From positions 1 to 64,000 of the forward strand of contig JAEZFP010000033.1 of the NCBI GenBank assembly GCA_023417475.1: 64,000 nucleotides of DNA, given 5' to 3'. Position 1 is the first letter of the stretch. Each line of letters begins with the position of its first letter. The position numbers and the translations under genes were made by a program. Under the pieces are notes generated by a model that was not told the origin of the DNA, did no database searches, and saw only the letters and a program-made list of their open reading frames with translations. Origin of the DNA: Bacillota bacterium (GTDB taxonomy: Bacteria; Bacillota; UBA4882; UBA8346). This document shows positions 1 through 9,016 of the stretch, one piece after another.

Positions 1-474
1 GTCCTGGACTCGCTCCGTCCTGGATTGGAAGTCCATTCTCGCACAACTTTCGATCCTCTTCGAGGATCGGTTAAACAAATATCTTTTTTAATTTTGCGGT
101 TTACACAAAAATCTTGACACAACCCAAGGATGCACGGTCGTCGAGCAAGGATGCACGGTCGCCCGGCAAGGATGCACAATCAGTGATTTTTCAAGTCGTC
201 GTCCACCCAGGCACCCCGGGGCAAGCGAAAGGATGAAACATTCTAACTGCGATCCCTCCTTTAAAAGGATAACCACAAGGCTTTGAACTCTATAAAGATT
301 GAAATAGGCAACGAAGCATTGGGGGTGTTCTTTTAAAAGACAAAAGGATCGCAGTTGGGCTTCGAAGCACAACCCACCTCGGCTTCAACCGGGGTTGAGA
401 CCGGTTTTATTCTTTGCCCTTACCTTCAGGTCTGGGCGGACAGAATTCACTGCAAAAAAATGGAGGTTCAATCC
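1..474. other. Intergenic left edge with short repeats
   Basis: No convincing gene is seen here. An octamer, gtcctgga, occurs at 1-8 and again at 18-25, so another short repeat may be cut by the window edge. A three-unit tandem repeat lies at 126-188. The open frames crossing this stretch have no ribosome binding site and read through the repeat, so they are not called. Confidence 0.5.
126..188. repeat. Three-unit 21-bp tandem repeat
   Basis: Units start at 126, 147 and 168, each beginning AAGGATGCAC. The first two differ in only a few bases; the third diverges in its second half. The 21-bp period matches the larger arrays at 25401 and 56630, although the unit sequence is different. The GGCAAGGA core resembles the array at 10978. 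Confidence 0.8.
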
Positions 475-2109
475 GTGAAACAGCGCATCATTTGTATTTT
501 ATTATCGTTTTTCAGTCTGATCTTTTTGATACAAGGGCAAAGTTGGGCGGATACACCGGAACGTTTCTTTTTGCTCGGCAACAATCAAAAAGCCCAAGTT
601 GTCGATACAGAGTGGAGAGTGCTGGCCTCATTGCCACTGGACAAGGCTCCGCAGCAAGTTATTACGAACCGGCAAGGGGATAAACTTTTCCTGTGTAAAG
701 ACAAAGACCATTGGTCCCTTTCATTACTCAAGCCGGATTATACGGGATATCAAAAACAATTCAAACAGGCGTCGGTTTTGACCACCTTTGTCATGGATCA
801 GCAACGTTCCTGCTTTTGGGCGATAAGTCAATCCGTTACGCAAAAAGGTTTCGAAAAGTTGCTACGGATTGATCTAAAAAGTCTGGAATGTCGGCAAATT
901 CCTTTGGATTCGCCGGGGGTTACCATTGCCCTCACTCCACAGGAGGATCGTCTGATTGTGACCACAGCGGGAGTGGACCCGTTCTCCGCCAATTTAAGTT
1001 TTTTCGCAACGGACTCTTTAAAAATTCTGAAAACCATCCCAATTGCGAAAAATCCGGCCACGAATTACTTCGTTCAAAACGGCCAGGTTTTGCTGGCAAC
1101 CAGCTATGGCTATAACCCTAATTTGAAAAACTTAGCCGTCAATCCGTTGATCAAAACGGCCGATCCGATTCCAGCCGCAGCTTATTATATCGATTTGCAG
1201 ACCATGCAACTTTGCAAGCGGGTTCAATTGGGCGAACTAAGCGTCGATTATGTTGCGAAGAATGAAACCGTTTATGCCCTCACGGCCGAAAACAACCACG
1301 GCAAGGTCGTTAGTTTAGCGGGGGACGGCAAGGTTGGCATCTACCCGGTAGATTTCATCCCGAAGCAAGTCGAGTTGGCAGCTGAACGGTCCGAACTATA
1401 CGTTGTCGGCGCTAAAGAGGTGGCGGTCTTTCATGGCGACGATGGGCGTTTGGTGCGTAAGTATCAATTTAATTGGAAAATTGATCAATTAATAATCCCC
1501 GAATCGTCTGCTTACGGTTTGATCTACCATCCGACGAACCGGGGGATTTTGAGCATAATGGACCTCGATAACCAGCAAATTATTAAAACGTTGCCGTTAG
1601 GGCGAGGTTATATGGTTGCTTGGAAGACCTTGGATTATACTGCGTCCATCATTTCCGGAGATGTTTCCGTTTTACTAGATGTGTCGGATATGCTATTTCG
1701 GACAGGCGATATCCTCGTCATCCCGCAAAAAAATCTAGCCTATATTTACAACAATTTTTCACTTGACGTTGCGGTGGTGGATACTGAAAAAAAGGAAGTG
1801 ATTCAACGGATTGGTTGTGATCTTGGCGCGGCTTGTAACTTATTTTATCCAGTCAACCAAAAATACCTGATCGCGATCGGTCCGAATCAGTGGAAATTTA
1901 TCAATACTGAAACGCAAAAAGTCGACCTGAATTTGCGGCTCAAGTGGATCGGCGGGGATAAAATAATCGTGCCGCATGTCTATCACAGTTCCGCCGGAGC
2001 AGTACTGGTTATCGCCAATGGGAAAAAGATTATTTGGGTTAATCTTGAAAACGGCGAAATCATCCGGAAACTTAACTCAATAACGAAAGACGCCGTGATT
2101 GGCTGGTGA
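475..2109 (+). CDS. Secreted beta-propeller-like protein of unknown function
   Basis: The product is about 544 residues. I start it at GTG 475 because GGAGG at 462-466 sits 8 bases upstream; a TTG at 355 is open but has no such site. Residues 1 to about 25 form a signal peptide (basic KQR, a long Leu/Ile/Phe core, then SWA before Asp), so the protein is exported. The rest is a run of short beta-strand-rich segments with recurring patterns of the type ISIMDLDNQQIIKTLPLG and VVDTEKKEVIQRI. This is typical of YVTN-type or WD-like propellers that bind ligands or proteins. No catalytic motif or membrane anchor is visible. The gene stands alone. The propeller call is from pattern only; the function is unknown. 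Confidence 0.6.
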   Translation: MKQRIICILLSFFSLIFLIQGQSWADTPERFFLLGNNQKAQVVDTEWRVLASLPLDKAPQQVITNRQGDKLFLCKDKDHWSLSLLKPDYTGYQKQFKQASVLTTFVMDQQRSCFWAISQSVTQKGFEKLLRIDLKSLECRQIPLDSPGVTIALTPQEDRLIVTTAGVDPFSANLSFFATDSLKILKTIPIAKNPATNYFVQNGQVLLATSYGYNPNLKNLAVNPLIKTADPIPAAAYYIDLQTMQLCKRVQLGELSVDYVAKNETVYALTAENNHGKVVSLAGDGKVGIYPVDFIPKQVELAAERSELYVVGAKEVAVFHGDDGRLVRKYQFNWKIDQLIIPESSAYGLIYHPTNRGILSIMDLDNQQIIKTLPLGRGYMVAWKTLDYTASIISGDVSVLLDVSDMLFRTGDILVIPQKNLAYIYNNFSLDVAVVDTEKKEVIQRIGCDLGAACNLFYPVNQKYLIAIGPNQWKFINTETQKVDLNLRLKWIGGDKIIVPHVYHSSAGAVLVIANGKKIIWVNLENGEIIRKLNSITKDAVIGW

Positions 2110-2502
2110 AATAGACGCACGGAGGATGCCCAATTCATAATGAGCGGAGTAAAAATGGCTAGGATTGCTGCTTTTAAAAAAAGGATTTGCGAATTTATTA
2201 TCATATCCATGAGTACCGTAAGAAAATGTGTTATGCGGATTGAATCGTTTTGCGAGCATGAAAACTGTCTACTCATGCCATGCGGACTGGTGTTGATTTT
2301 AGTTGTCTCCAGAATAGTCGCTCTAAAAGGATTGTGGCTACATTGGCTCGGACCATCCTACCGGGTGGTTAAAAACGCCTTTGAAAAAGGAAATGAACTA
2401 TTGGGTTATATATTTTGTTTGGTTGCGACGTTAAAATATGCCATTGGGTTGATTCGCTCCAACAATTGAGGGCTGGAGCAAGGCGGCTCGTGCTGGAAAC
2501 GG
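2110..2502. other. Intergenic stretch, no supported gene
   Basis: A 109-codon frame at 2140-2469 is open on the plus strand. It lacks a ribosome binding site and its Cys/Ile-rich product resembles no family I know. I see nothing else until the promoter at 2503. Confidence 0.4.
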
Positions 2503-2531
2503 TTGCCTCGAACGAACGTTCGTGATATAAT
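2503..2531 (+). promoter_or_regulatory. SigA-type promoter of the radical SAM operon
   Basis: TTGCCT at 2503-2508 and a perfect TATAAT at 2526-2531 are 17 bases apart. The spacer contains a perfect LexA box, so repressor binding would block RNA polymerase directly. Confidence 0.8.
2509..2522. promoter_or_regulatory. LexA (SOS) box 1
   Basis: CGAACGAACGTTCG matches the Bacillus-type LexA consensus CGAACRNRYGTTCG at every position. It lies between the -35 and -10 elements of the following operon. Confidence 0.8.
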
Positions 2532-2538
2532 GGGTAAC

Positions 2539-2552
2539 AGAACATATGTTTG
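2539..2552. promoter_or_regulatory. LexA (SOS) box 2, imperfect
   Basis: AGAACATATGTTTG keeps the GAAC-N4-GTT core and the central ATAT common in Bacillus SOS boxes, with one change in each outer base region. It covers the expected transcription start, 30 bp (about three helical turns) from box 1. Two boxes around one -10 element favour tight SOS repression. Confidence 0.65.
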
Positions 2553-2570
2553 AGGCATGGGGGTTTGGTC

Positions 2571-3836
2571 GTGGAACTGATGGAGAAGCTGAAGATTTTA
2601 GCCGAAGCGGCGAAGTATGACGCTTCTTGCGCTTCGAGCGGCAGTAACCGGACCAACGACGGCAAGGGCCTTGGCAACAGCGCCGCAGCGCCGATGGGGA
2701 TCTGTCATAGTTGGGCGGCTGACGGACGTTGTATTTCCCTGTTGAAGCTGCTTTTTTCCAATCAGTGCGTTCATGATTGCAGTTATTGTGTGAATCGCCG
2801 TAGCAATGATATTCCCCGCAGTGCGTTTACAGTGGACGAGTTGGTCGATCTGACCATCAATTTTTACCGCCGCAATTATATCGAGGGGTTGTTCCTAAGC
2901 TCAGGAGTGCTGAAAAACGCCGATTATACTATGGAATTGCTGAACCGGGTGATCAAAAAACTCCGGTTGGAGAAGCGGTTCAACGGGTACATTCATTTGA
3001 AGGTGATTCCCGGCGCCAGCCGGGAGTTAGTGCGCGAAGCGGGACTGTATGCCGACCGGGTCAGCGTCAACATCGAATTGCCATCGGAACAAGGGCTAAA
3101 AATGTTGGCGCCCGAAAAGAAAAAGACTGACATCTTAGTGCCGATGTCCTACATCGGAGCGAAGATTCAAGCCAATATCGAAGAACGCAAGAAGTTTAAG
3201 AGCGCGTTATCGTTCGTACCGGCCGGCCAGAGCACGCAATTGATTGTCGGGGCTTCGCCGGAACCCGATCACCAGATTTTGCAACTCTCCGAACAACTCT
3301 ATCGTAAAGTCAATCTGCGGCGGGTTTATTACTCAGCCTACATTCCGATCAACGACAACCCGTTGTTGCCGGCGCCGTTAACCCCGCCGTTGCGGCGGGA
3401 GAACCGCCTTTATCAAGCCGACTGGTTGATTCGTTTTTACAAATTTCAAGCCGCCGAGATCGTCAATGCCGATCATCCCAATTTAGATATGGAGCTTGAT
3501 CCGAAAACCAGTTGGGCGCTACGCAATCTGGACAAGTTTCCGGTAGAGGTCAACCGGGTTAACTTTGAAACCTTGCTTCGAGTGCCGGGCGTAGGGTTAA
3601 AGTCGGCGGAACGGTTGATTGAAGCCCGGCGGTTCGGGAGCGTCACGTTTGAGGAGTTGAAAAAGTTTGGCGTGGTTCTCAAACGGGCCCGCTATTTCAT
3701 CACTTGTCAAGGCCGGTTTTTGGAGAAGCTTGATAACGACCGATTGATCCGAGCCCGGTTGTTAGCGATTGAACAGCCCAAACCGCTGCCGCGGTTACCG
3801 GCATTCAATCAACTGCCGTTGTTCAGCGAGGTATAG
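2571..3836 (+). CDS. Putative DNA modification/repair radical SAM protein (TIGR03916-like)
   Basis: The product is about 421 residues. Start GTG 2571 is chosen because the family begins a few residues before the EKLKIL segment and a GGGGG run lies just upstream; ATG 2580 is an alternative. The radical SAM cluster motif CVHDCSYC (CxxxCxxC) is near residues 66-73. A helix-hairpin-helix DNA-binding segment (LLRVPGVGLKSAERLIEAR) follows near residue 340. The family is known almost only as the partner of TIGR03915/DUF4130 proteins, which is the next gene, and is thought to act in DNA metabolism; its reaction is not established. The two LexA boxes upstream add independent support for a DNA-damage role. 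Confident on family, not on chemistry. Confidence 0.88.
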   Translation: MELMEKLKILAEAAKYDASCASSGSNRTNDGKGLGNSAAAPMGICHSWAADGRCISLLKLLFSNQCVHDCSYCVNRRSNDIPRSAFTVDELVDLTINFYRRNYIEGLFLSSGVLKNADYTMELLNRVIKKLRLEKRFNGYIHLKVIPGASRELVREAGLYADRVSVNIELPSEQGLKMLAPEKKKTDILVPMSYIGAKIQANIEERKKFKSALSFVPAGQSTQLIVGASPEPDHQILQLSEQLYRKVNLRRVYYSAYIPINDNPLLPAPLTPPLRRENRLYQADWLIRFYKFQAAEIVNADHPNLDMELDPKTSWALRNLDKFPVEVNRVNFETLLRVPGVGLKSAERLIEARRFGSVTFEELKKFGVVLKRARYFITCQGRFLEKLDNDRLIRARLLAIEQPKPLPRLPAFNQLPLFSEV

Positions 3837-3883
3837 GAGCTCCCGGAGCGAGCCCCATTTTCTTAATTAACAGGAGTGGGAAA

Positions 3884-4696
3884 GTGGTTCATTATCTATA
3901 CGACGGGACTTTTGAAGGCTTATTAACGGTGGTGGCGACGGCCATCGCGCAGGAACGGACGGTTGCGGCGATCACTGCCGCCGCGCCGGTTCAACCCGAC
4001 TTGTTCGTCGAATACGTCACCGTGACCACCGAGCCGGATCGGGCAACGGAATTGTTCGCCCGACTGCAAGCGGAGTTTATCGCGGCAAGCCTGGAGTTCA
4101 TCGGTTACAGCTTTTTGACCGAGCAACCGGGGATTGAGAAGGCGATCTTCGATTACATCCGGCTTTTATTCGCGACGCGGGGACAGGCGGCCCGAAATTT
4201 TGCCGATCCGGCGGTATTCCGGCTGCAACGCGCCAGTCAACAGGTTTTTCATGAGATTCACCGGTTGCACGGCTTCGTCCGGTTTCGGAAATTGAACAAC
4301 GGTTTGTTTTATGCCCCGATTGAACCGGATTATGCGGTGGTTCAGTTTTTGGCCCCGCATTTCACGGCGCGGTTTGCCGACCAATCATGGTTGATTCATG
4401 ACCGGAAACGGAATCAAGGGATCTATTACAATCAACGGCATTGCCGGTACCTAAGCGAGGTCGGCGCGGTATTTGCGAACGGGGCTCCGGAAGGGGAGAG
4501 CCACGGCTTGGCGCCATTCGGTTACGAAGTCGATGAACAAGATTTTCAACAATTATGGAATGAGTATTTTCACCATATCGCCATCGCGGAGCGGGAGAAC
4601 CGTCGGGCGCAGCGGCAACGCATGCCTGAACGGTACTGGCGTTGTTTGGTCGAGGATGTCAACGGAACTAAAAATTGCCCGAAGCCGGTCGGCTAA
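3884..4696 (+). CDS. DUF4130 / TIGR03915 probable DNA metabolism protein
   Basis: The product is 270 residues from GTG 3884, with AGGAG at 3872-3876 seven bases upstream. The opening HYLYDGTFEGLLT is the hallmark start of this family. The C-terminal half (HRLHGFVRFRKL, WLIHDRKRNQGIYYN) is the conserved DUF4130 region. In other bacteria these proteins pair with, and are sometimes fused to, uracil-DNA-glycosylase-like domains. Here there is no fused glycosylase domain, so it is the short form. The gene is 47 bp behind the radical SAM gene with no terminator between, so both should be SOS-induced together. A nucleic-acid-processing role is inferred from partner and operator, not from a known catalytic motif. 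Confidence 0.85.
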   Translation: MVHYLYDGTFEGLLTVVATAIAQERTVAAITAAAPVQPDLFVEYVTVTTEPDRATELFARLQAEFIAASLEFIGYSFLTEQPGIEKAIFDYIRLLFATRGQAARNFADPAVFRLQRASQQVFHEIHRLHGFVRFRKLNNGLFYAPIEPDYAVVQFLAPHFTARFADQSWLIHDRKRNQGIYYNQRHCRYLSEVGAVFANGAPEGESHGLAPFGYEVDEQDFQQLWNEYFHHIAIAERENRRAQRQRMPERYWRCLVEDVNGTKNCPKPVG

Positions 4697-4709
4697 GGGC
4701 AATTTTTAG
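4668..4709. terminator. Bidirectional terminator
   Basis: A perfect 13-bp stem (ctaaaaattgccc at 4668-4680 with gggcaatttttag at 4697-4709) has A-rich and T-rich outer ends, so it works in both directions. It overlaps the end of the DUF4130 gene and separates it from the convergent phosphorylase gene. A small AGCC/GGCT inner hairpin sits in the loop. Confidence 0.85.
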
Positions 4710-4726
4710 TTTAGTTAAAGGGAAAG

Positions 4727-7150
4727 CTAGATTTCGCAAATAACCTCGACGACAGGCCGATTGGACTGGTGCCGGATTACTTTTTCGGGCTGTTCGGCGC
4801 CGTCCACCACCAACCGGTAGGATCCGGTTTGCCGATTGGTGATTTGAATCCGGTATTCCACGCCCCGGAAACGGCGGATGATCCGCAGTTGGCCGATACT
4901 TGCCGGCAAACAGGGATCGATACACAGTCCGTTAAAATCGGGACGAATTCCTAAGATATATTGGGTTATCGCAACATAGTTCCAGGCGGCGCTACCCGTT
5001 AACCAGGAGTTTTTCGCTTGGCCATGGAGCGGATTGTCATCGCCGGCAATCATTTGGGCGTAGATATAGGGTTCCATCCGGTGCAAATCGCTGATTTCCT
5101 CGCGATAGGCCGGGGCGGTTTCCGTATAGTAAGTATACGCTTCTTCCGATCGGCGCAGTTTGGTTTCGGCAATCATAATCCAGGGATTGTTGTGACAAAA
5201 GATGCCGGCGTTTTCTTTGAAACCCGGCGGATAGCTCGTGATTTCGCCGATTTCCAAGTGATATTGCGTATAGGCCGGATAAAGGAGTTTGATTCCGTGA
5301 GCGGTGTTTAAATATTGTTTGACCGAATCCAAAGCACGCCGGGCGGTGCCGTCGTTTACGCCGATACCAGCCATGACGCACATTCCTTGCGGTTCAATAT
5401 AGATTTTCCCCTCGTCATTCTCCCGACTGCCGATTTTGCAACGTTGATTGTCATACGCCCGGAGAAACCAGTCGCCGTCGTAACCGTGTTCCATGATCGC
5501 CTGCCGCATTTTGACGACTTCATTTTCGATCCAGATCGCTTCTTGTTCCAAGTTGAGCAGTTGACATAGACGGATATATTCGGCGCCGATGTCGACAAAC
5601 ATCGCGGCGATAAAGATCGATTCCGCGGTTTTGCCATCCATGTTGGTGCAGGTTTGAAACGACTCGTCGGGCGTTTCCGAAAAACAGTTCAGATTGAGGC
5701 AGTCGTTCCAATCGGCACGACCGATCAGCGGTAAGCCGTGGGGGCCGCGGTTGGCGATGACAAACTGCAATGAACGGCGCAGATGTTCAATGAGCGAAGT
5801 GGCGCGAGCGGGATCGTTGTTAAACGGCACCTGTTCCGTTAAAATATCCAGATCGCCGGTTTCTTTGATATAAGCGATTACCGAGTAAAGCAGCCATAAC
5901 GGATCATCGTTAAAGCCGCTGCCGAGATCGCTGTTGCCTTTTTTGGTCAGCGGTTGATACTGGTGGTAGGCGCTGCCGTCGGGGAACTGGGTGGCGGCCA
6001 AGTCCAATATGCGCTCTTTGGCCCGTTCCGGAAGCATACTGACAAAACCGAGGATATCCTGGTTGGAATCGCGAAATCCCATCCCCCGGCCGATTCCCGA
6101 TTCAAAATACGAGGCGCTCCGGGAGAGATTGAAAGTCACCATGCATTGATAAGGGTTCCAGATATTGACCATGCGATCCAGTTTGGCCTCGGGGCTGTCG
6201 ATTTGGTAGACCGATAGCAAACGCTCCCAGTAGGCGGCTAACGCGTCCAACGCCAAGTGAACGGCTTGGGGCGATTGGAAACGGGCCAGGAGCTGTTGCG
6301 CTTTGGTCTTATTGATCACACCGGGCTTTTCCCATTTGACGGCCGGTTCGTTCTCGCCATAACCCAACACGAAAATGATCTCGCGAACTTCACCGGGCTG
6401 CAGTTCGATATCCAGCTGATGCGCGGCAATGGGCGAACCGCCATAGGTCAGGGAATTGGCTAGTTTTCCGGCGCGAACGGCGGCCGGGTTGCCGAAACCG
6501 TTGAACTGCCCGAGAAACGCCTCGCGATTGGTTTCAAAGGCTTGAATCGGCTGATTCACTCCGTAAAAGGCGTAATGATTGCGGCGTTCCCGGTATTCGG
6601 TCTTGTGATAGATGGTATTGCCATCCACCTCGACCTCGGCGGTGCTAAAGTTTCGTTGGAAATTGGTCATGTCATCATAAGCGTTCCAGAGACAGAATTC
6701 AAGAAAAGAAAAGAGTTGCAGCCGTCTGATTTGGGTTCCGGTATTGGTTAACGTCAGATGGTGAACTTCACAATCGGAATCTAAGGGGACAAAAAAGTTA
6801 ATCGCCGTATGAATCCCAAGTTTTGAACTGGTGATGGTGGTATAACCGAGGCCATGCCGGCACTCGTAGGAATCCAATTCGGTCTGGACCGGTTGCCAGG
6901 TGGGAGACCAAACCGTCGCGCCGTCTTTGAGATAAAAATACCGCCCCCCTTGATCAGCCGGAACTCCGTTGTAGCGATACCGTGTCAAGCGGCGCAACCG
7001 GGCATCGGTGTAAAATGAGTAGCCGCCTCCGGTATTGGAGATCAGACTGAAAAACTTTTGCGTTCCCAAATAATTGATCCAGGGCGCCGGGGTTTTGGGG
7101 GTGGTTATGACATATTCTTTGTTTTGATCGTCAAAAAAACCATATTTCAT
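4727..7150 (-). CDS. Cellobiose phosphorylase (GH94)
   Basis: The 807-residue product has the usual length and order of GH94 cellobiose phosphorylases: an N-terminal beta-sandwich (from MKYGFFDDQNKEYVI), a helical linker and an (alpha/alpha)6 barrel. Conserved barrel motifs are GIGRGMGFRDSNQD near residue 352 and GRADWNDCLNL near 477, which carries the catalytic Asp of the DWND motif. The enzyme splits cellobiose with phosphate into glucose 1-phosphate and glucose in the cytoplasm. The start is ATG 7150 with GGAGGT six bases upstream. It lies divergent to a sugar ABC transporter, fitting uptake plus phosphorolysis. Related GH94 members act on laminaribiose, cellodextrins or chitobiose; cellobiose is the best guess from overall resemblance. 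Confidence 0.88.
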   Translation of the reverse strand: MKYGFFDDQNKEYVITTPKTPAPWINYLGTQKFFSLISNTGGGYSFYTDARLRRLTRYRYNGVPADQGGRYFYLKDGATVWSPTWQPVQTELDSYECRHGLGYTTITSSKLGIHTAINFFVPLDSDCEVHHLTLTNTGTQIRRLQLFSFLEFCLWNAYDDMTNFQRNFSTAEVEVDGNTIYHKTEYRERRNHYAFYGVNQPIQAFETNREAFLGQFNGFGNPAAVRAGKLANSLTYGGSPIAAHQLDIELQPGEVREIIFVLGYGENEPAVKWEKPGVINKTKAQQLLARFQSPQAVHLALDALAAYWERLLSVYQIDSPEAKLDRMVNIWNPYQCMVTFNLSRSASYFESGIGRGMGFRDSNQDILGFVSMLPERAKERILDLAATQFPDGSAYHQYQPLTKKGNSDLGSGFNDDPLWLLYSVIAYIKETGDLDILTEQVPFNNDPARATSLIEHLRRSLQFVIANRGPHGLPLIGRADWNDCLNLNCFSETPDESFQTCTNMDGKTAESIFIAAMFVDIGAEYIRLCQLLNLEQEAIWIENEVVKMRQAIMEHGYDGDWFLRAYDNQRCKIGSRENDEGKIYIEPQGMCVMAGIGVNDGTARRALDSVKQYLNTAHGIKLLYPAYTQYHLEIGEITSYPPGFKENAGIFCHNNPWIMIAETKLRRSEEAYTYYTETAPAYREEISDLHRMEPYIYAQMIAGDDNPLHGQAKNSWLTGSAAWNYVAITQYILGIRPDFNGLCIDPCLPASIGQLRIIRRFRGVEYRIQITNRQTGSYRLVVDGAEQPEKVIRHQSNRPVVEVICEI

Positions 7151-7176
7151 TATTTACCTCCACTTCAATTCAGCGA

Positions 7177-7205
7177 ATTATCGTTGCAAATTCATCTGAT
7201 CGCAA
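7177..7205 (-). promoter_or_regulatory. Promoter of the GH94 gene
   Basis: On the minus strand TTGCGA (plus 7200-7205) and GATAAT (plus 7177-7182) are exactly 17 bases apart, 27 bases before the start codon. Half of an inverted repeat falls inside the spacer. Confidence 0.55.
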
Positions 7206-7227
7206 TATAAGTGTATTGAATTGCAAC
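7183..7227. promoter_or_regulatory. Inverted repeat, possible operator
   Basis: GTTGCAAATTCA at 7183-7194 is mirrored by TGAATTGCAAC at 7217-7227, with one extra base in the first arm. The first arm fills the promoter spacer of the phosphorylase gene and the second lies upstream of its -35. The arrangement suits a sugar-responsive repressor or activator, but I cannot name the regulator. The rest of 7228-7543 shows no gene or clear promoter for the ABC operon. Confidence 0.45.
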
Positions 7228-7543
7228 ATTACCAACAAGGCGGAAAAAATGCCCTTAATTTAAGCCGTTAGCCTCGTTTTTTTAAATGGATGTCTATAAA
7301 ATCTCGACGCCTAGCTTGGGCCGTTGCATGCAGGTTTTGGAAACGCCTAGAAAATATCATTCTGGGCGTTATTGCTTGTCTGGGGGATAATGTTAAATGT
7401 AAACAGTTCTTTAAAACGATGAGCCGATCTTGTTAACGGTGGGGCGGTTTTGGAATCGCTTGGGAAGCTCTTGGGTGAACCGAGATCAATCGGCACGGAG
7501 ACGGGACGGCCATCAAAAAAAGATGAAAGGGAGTCGAGAGTGG

Positions 7544-8824
7544 ATGTTTCGTAACAACAAACGGTTCTTGGTTGTCAGCCTCTTGATCGTGTTGGTAACG
7601 GTCGCATTCTCCAGTATGGGTTTTACCGCTCCGCGCACGGTTACGGTTTGGAGTTTTGCCCAAAATAACATCGTCGAGTGGGAAAAACGGAAGGCCGATA
7701 TTGAGAAGAAATTCGATGTCAGTCTTAAAATCGAATTGGTGGCTCAAACGGCGTTTGTCCAAAAGTTGCAAGCCGCAATGATGGATGGCCGTGGTTATCC
7801 GGATATCGTAGAATGGATGATTGAGACCAACCGGATTCTCAATGCCGATCCCAACAAATGTTTTGTCGCCCCGCTCGATAAATACGTCAGCAAATCCCCG
7901 GTATTTAAGAATGTGGTGCCCGGCCGGGTGGCTTGGGTGAAGTATGGCAAACATACCTACGGTTTGCCGCACGATGTCCATCCCGTGGTGCTTGTTTACA
8001 ACGATACGCTCTGGAAATCGGTTGGCGTTGATGTCGCCAAATTAGAAACGTGGGACGACTTCTTCAAAGCCGCTCAAAAACTGGCGCAGGAAAAGAAAGA
8101 CGGAAAACCGTTGCACTATGCCTTGCCGGAACTCGGCAGTTTGAACGGGACCATGTTTATGATCATGCAACAAGCCGGCGCCCAGGTTTTGGACAAAAAG
8201 GGCAACCCCACTTTTACCAGTCCGCAATTTAAAACGTTTGTCAGCAAGTGGATGGAATGGTATAAGACCGGAACCATGTGTTCGTGGGATTGGGGTAACT
8301 TCCCAGCGTTGTTGAAGAATGGCACATTGGCTTCCTACGCCTCCCCCGACTGGTGGGTTCCCCAAGTTGACGATGCGGCCAAAGCCGGCCAATATCAATT
8401 CCGGGTCCGCCCCTTGCCGTATTATGCCAAGGGAGGGACGCAGACCGCTTCCTGGGGCGGCACTTTCTTAGCCATCGTCAAATTGGCCAAAAACCAAGAC
8501 CAATTATATAATATTGCCGAATACATGCAATACGACAAAAGCGCGATCACCACCCGGTATAAAGACACCGGCATGTTGCCGCCGTTCGCCGGAGTTTGGG
8601 AAGATCCGGTCTTTAAACAAGCCGACTCCCGTTTTGGCGGTCAAAAATTAGCCGAACTCCAAGTGGCGATGGCCAAACAGATGCCTTCGGTCAATACCGG
8701 CGATATCTTCTGGGATGCCATCGGTGATTTCAATACGCAATTTACTGAGATTGTTGCCGGAAAAGTCAGCATTGACGCCGGCCTCAAGGCGGCTCAAGCC
8801 GACAGCTTGAAACGGCTTAAGTAA
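7544..8824 (+). CDS. Sugar ABC transporter solute-binding protein (family 1)
   Basis: The product is about 426 residues. ATG 7544 is preferred, with GGGAG about ten bases upstream; ATG 7523 is open but poorly placed. Residues 1-24 are a signal peptide (RNNKR, hydrophobic core, FTA before PRTV). There is no lipobox Cys, so the protein should be free in a periplasm rather than tethered, unlike most Gram-positive binding proteins. The mature part has the family 1 binding-protein pattern (TVTVWSF start, YGLPHD, ASWGGTFLAI hinge strand). Two permease genes follow. The neighbouring GH94 enzyme suggests beta-glucan oligosaccharides as ligand; this is inference. No ATPase gene is present, so a shared MsmX-type ATPase is likely. 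Confidence 0.85.
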   Translation: MFRNNKRFLVVSLLIVLVTVAFSSMGFTAPRTVTVWSFAQNNIVEWEKRKADIEKKFDVSLKIELVAQTAFVQKLQAAMMDGRGYPDIVEWMIETNRILNADPNKCFVAPLDKYVSKSPVFKNVVPGRVAWVKYGKHTYGLPHDVHPVVLVYNDTLWKSVGVDVAKLETWDDFFKAAQKLAQEKKDGKPLHYALPELGSLNGTMFMIMQQAGAQVLDKKGNPTFTSPQFKTFVSKWMEWYKTGTMCSWDWGNFPALLKNGTLASYASPDWWVPQVDDAAKAGQYQFRVRPLPYYAKGGTQTASWGGTFLAIVKLAKNQDQLYNIAEYMQYDKSAITTRYKDTGMLPPFAGVWEDPVFKQADSRFGGQKLAELQVAMAKQMPSVNTGDIFWDAIGDFNTQFTEIVAGKVSIDAGLKAAQADSLKRLK

Positions 8825-8889
8825 TATCATTAAGCTTAGCGGCGACAACAGTCGCTCGCTATAGTGAAGTCGATGGTCAGCTTAAGATG

Positions 8890-8942
8890 AGTGGGGAGTA
8901 TTAAGCCCAATTCCTCCTTATTGGTACTTAAAACTTCCCACT
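8890..8942 (+). other. Stem-loop between binding protein and permease genes
   Basis: Arms 8890-8905 and 8927-8942 are 16 bases each and pair at 14 positions (AGTGGGGAGTATTAAG with CTTAAAACTTCCCACT). No T-run follows. Such stems after binding-protein genes are known in other operons to stabilise the upstream message and lower permease expression. Confidence 0.55.
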
Positions 8943-9016
8943 TGTCTTATATTTAATTAACCAAGACGAAGTCGGCCGATACGGCTTCATGGCTTCGCGG
9001 AAAGGAGATGAATGGG

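Noticed and set aside
2140..2469. 109-codon plus-strand frame
   Set aside because: No ribosome binding site, odd composition and no recognisable family.
7433..7981. 182-codon minus-strand frame opposite the solute-binding protein gene
   Set aside because: It lies antisense to a clear gene with a signal peptide and family motifs, and it has no ribosome binding site or homology that I can see.
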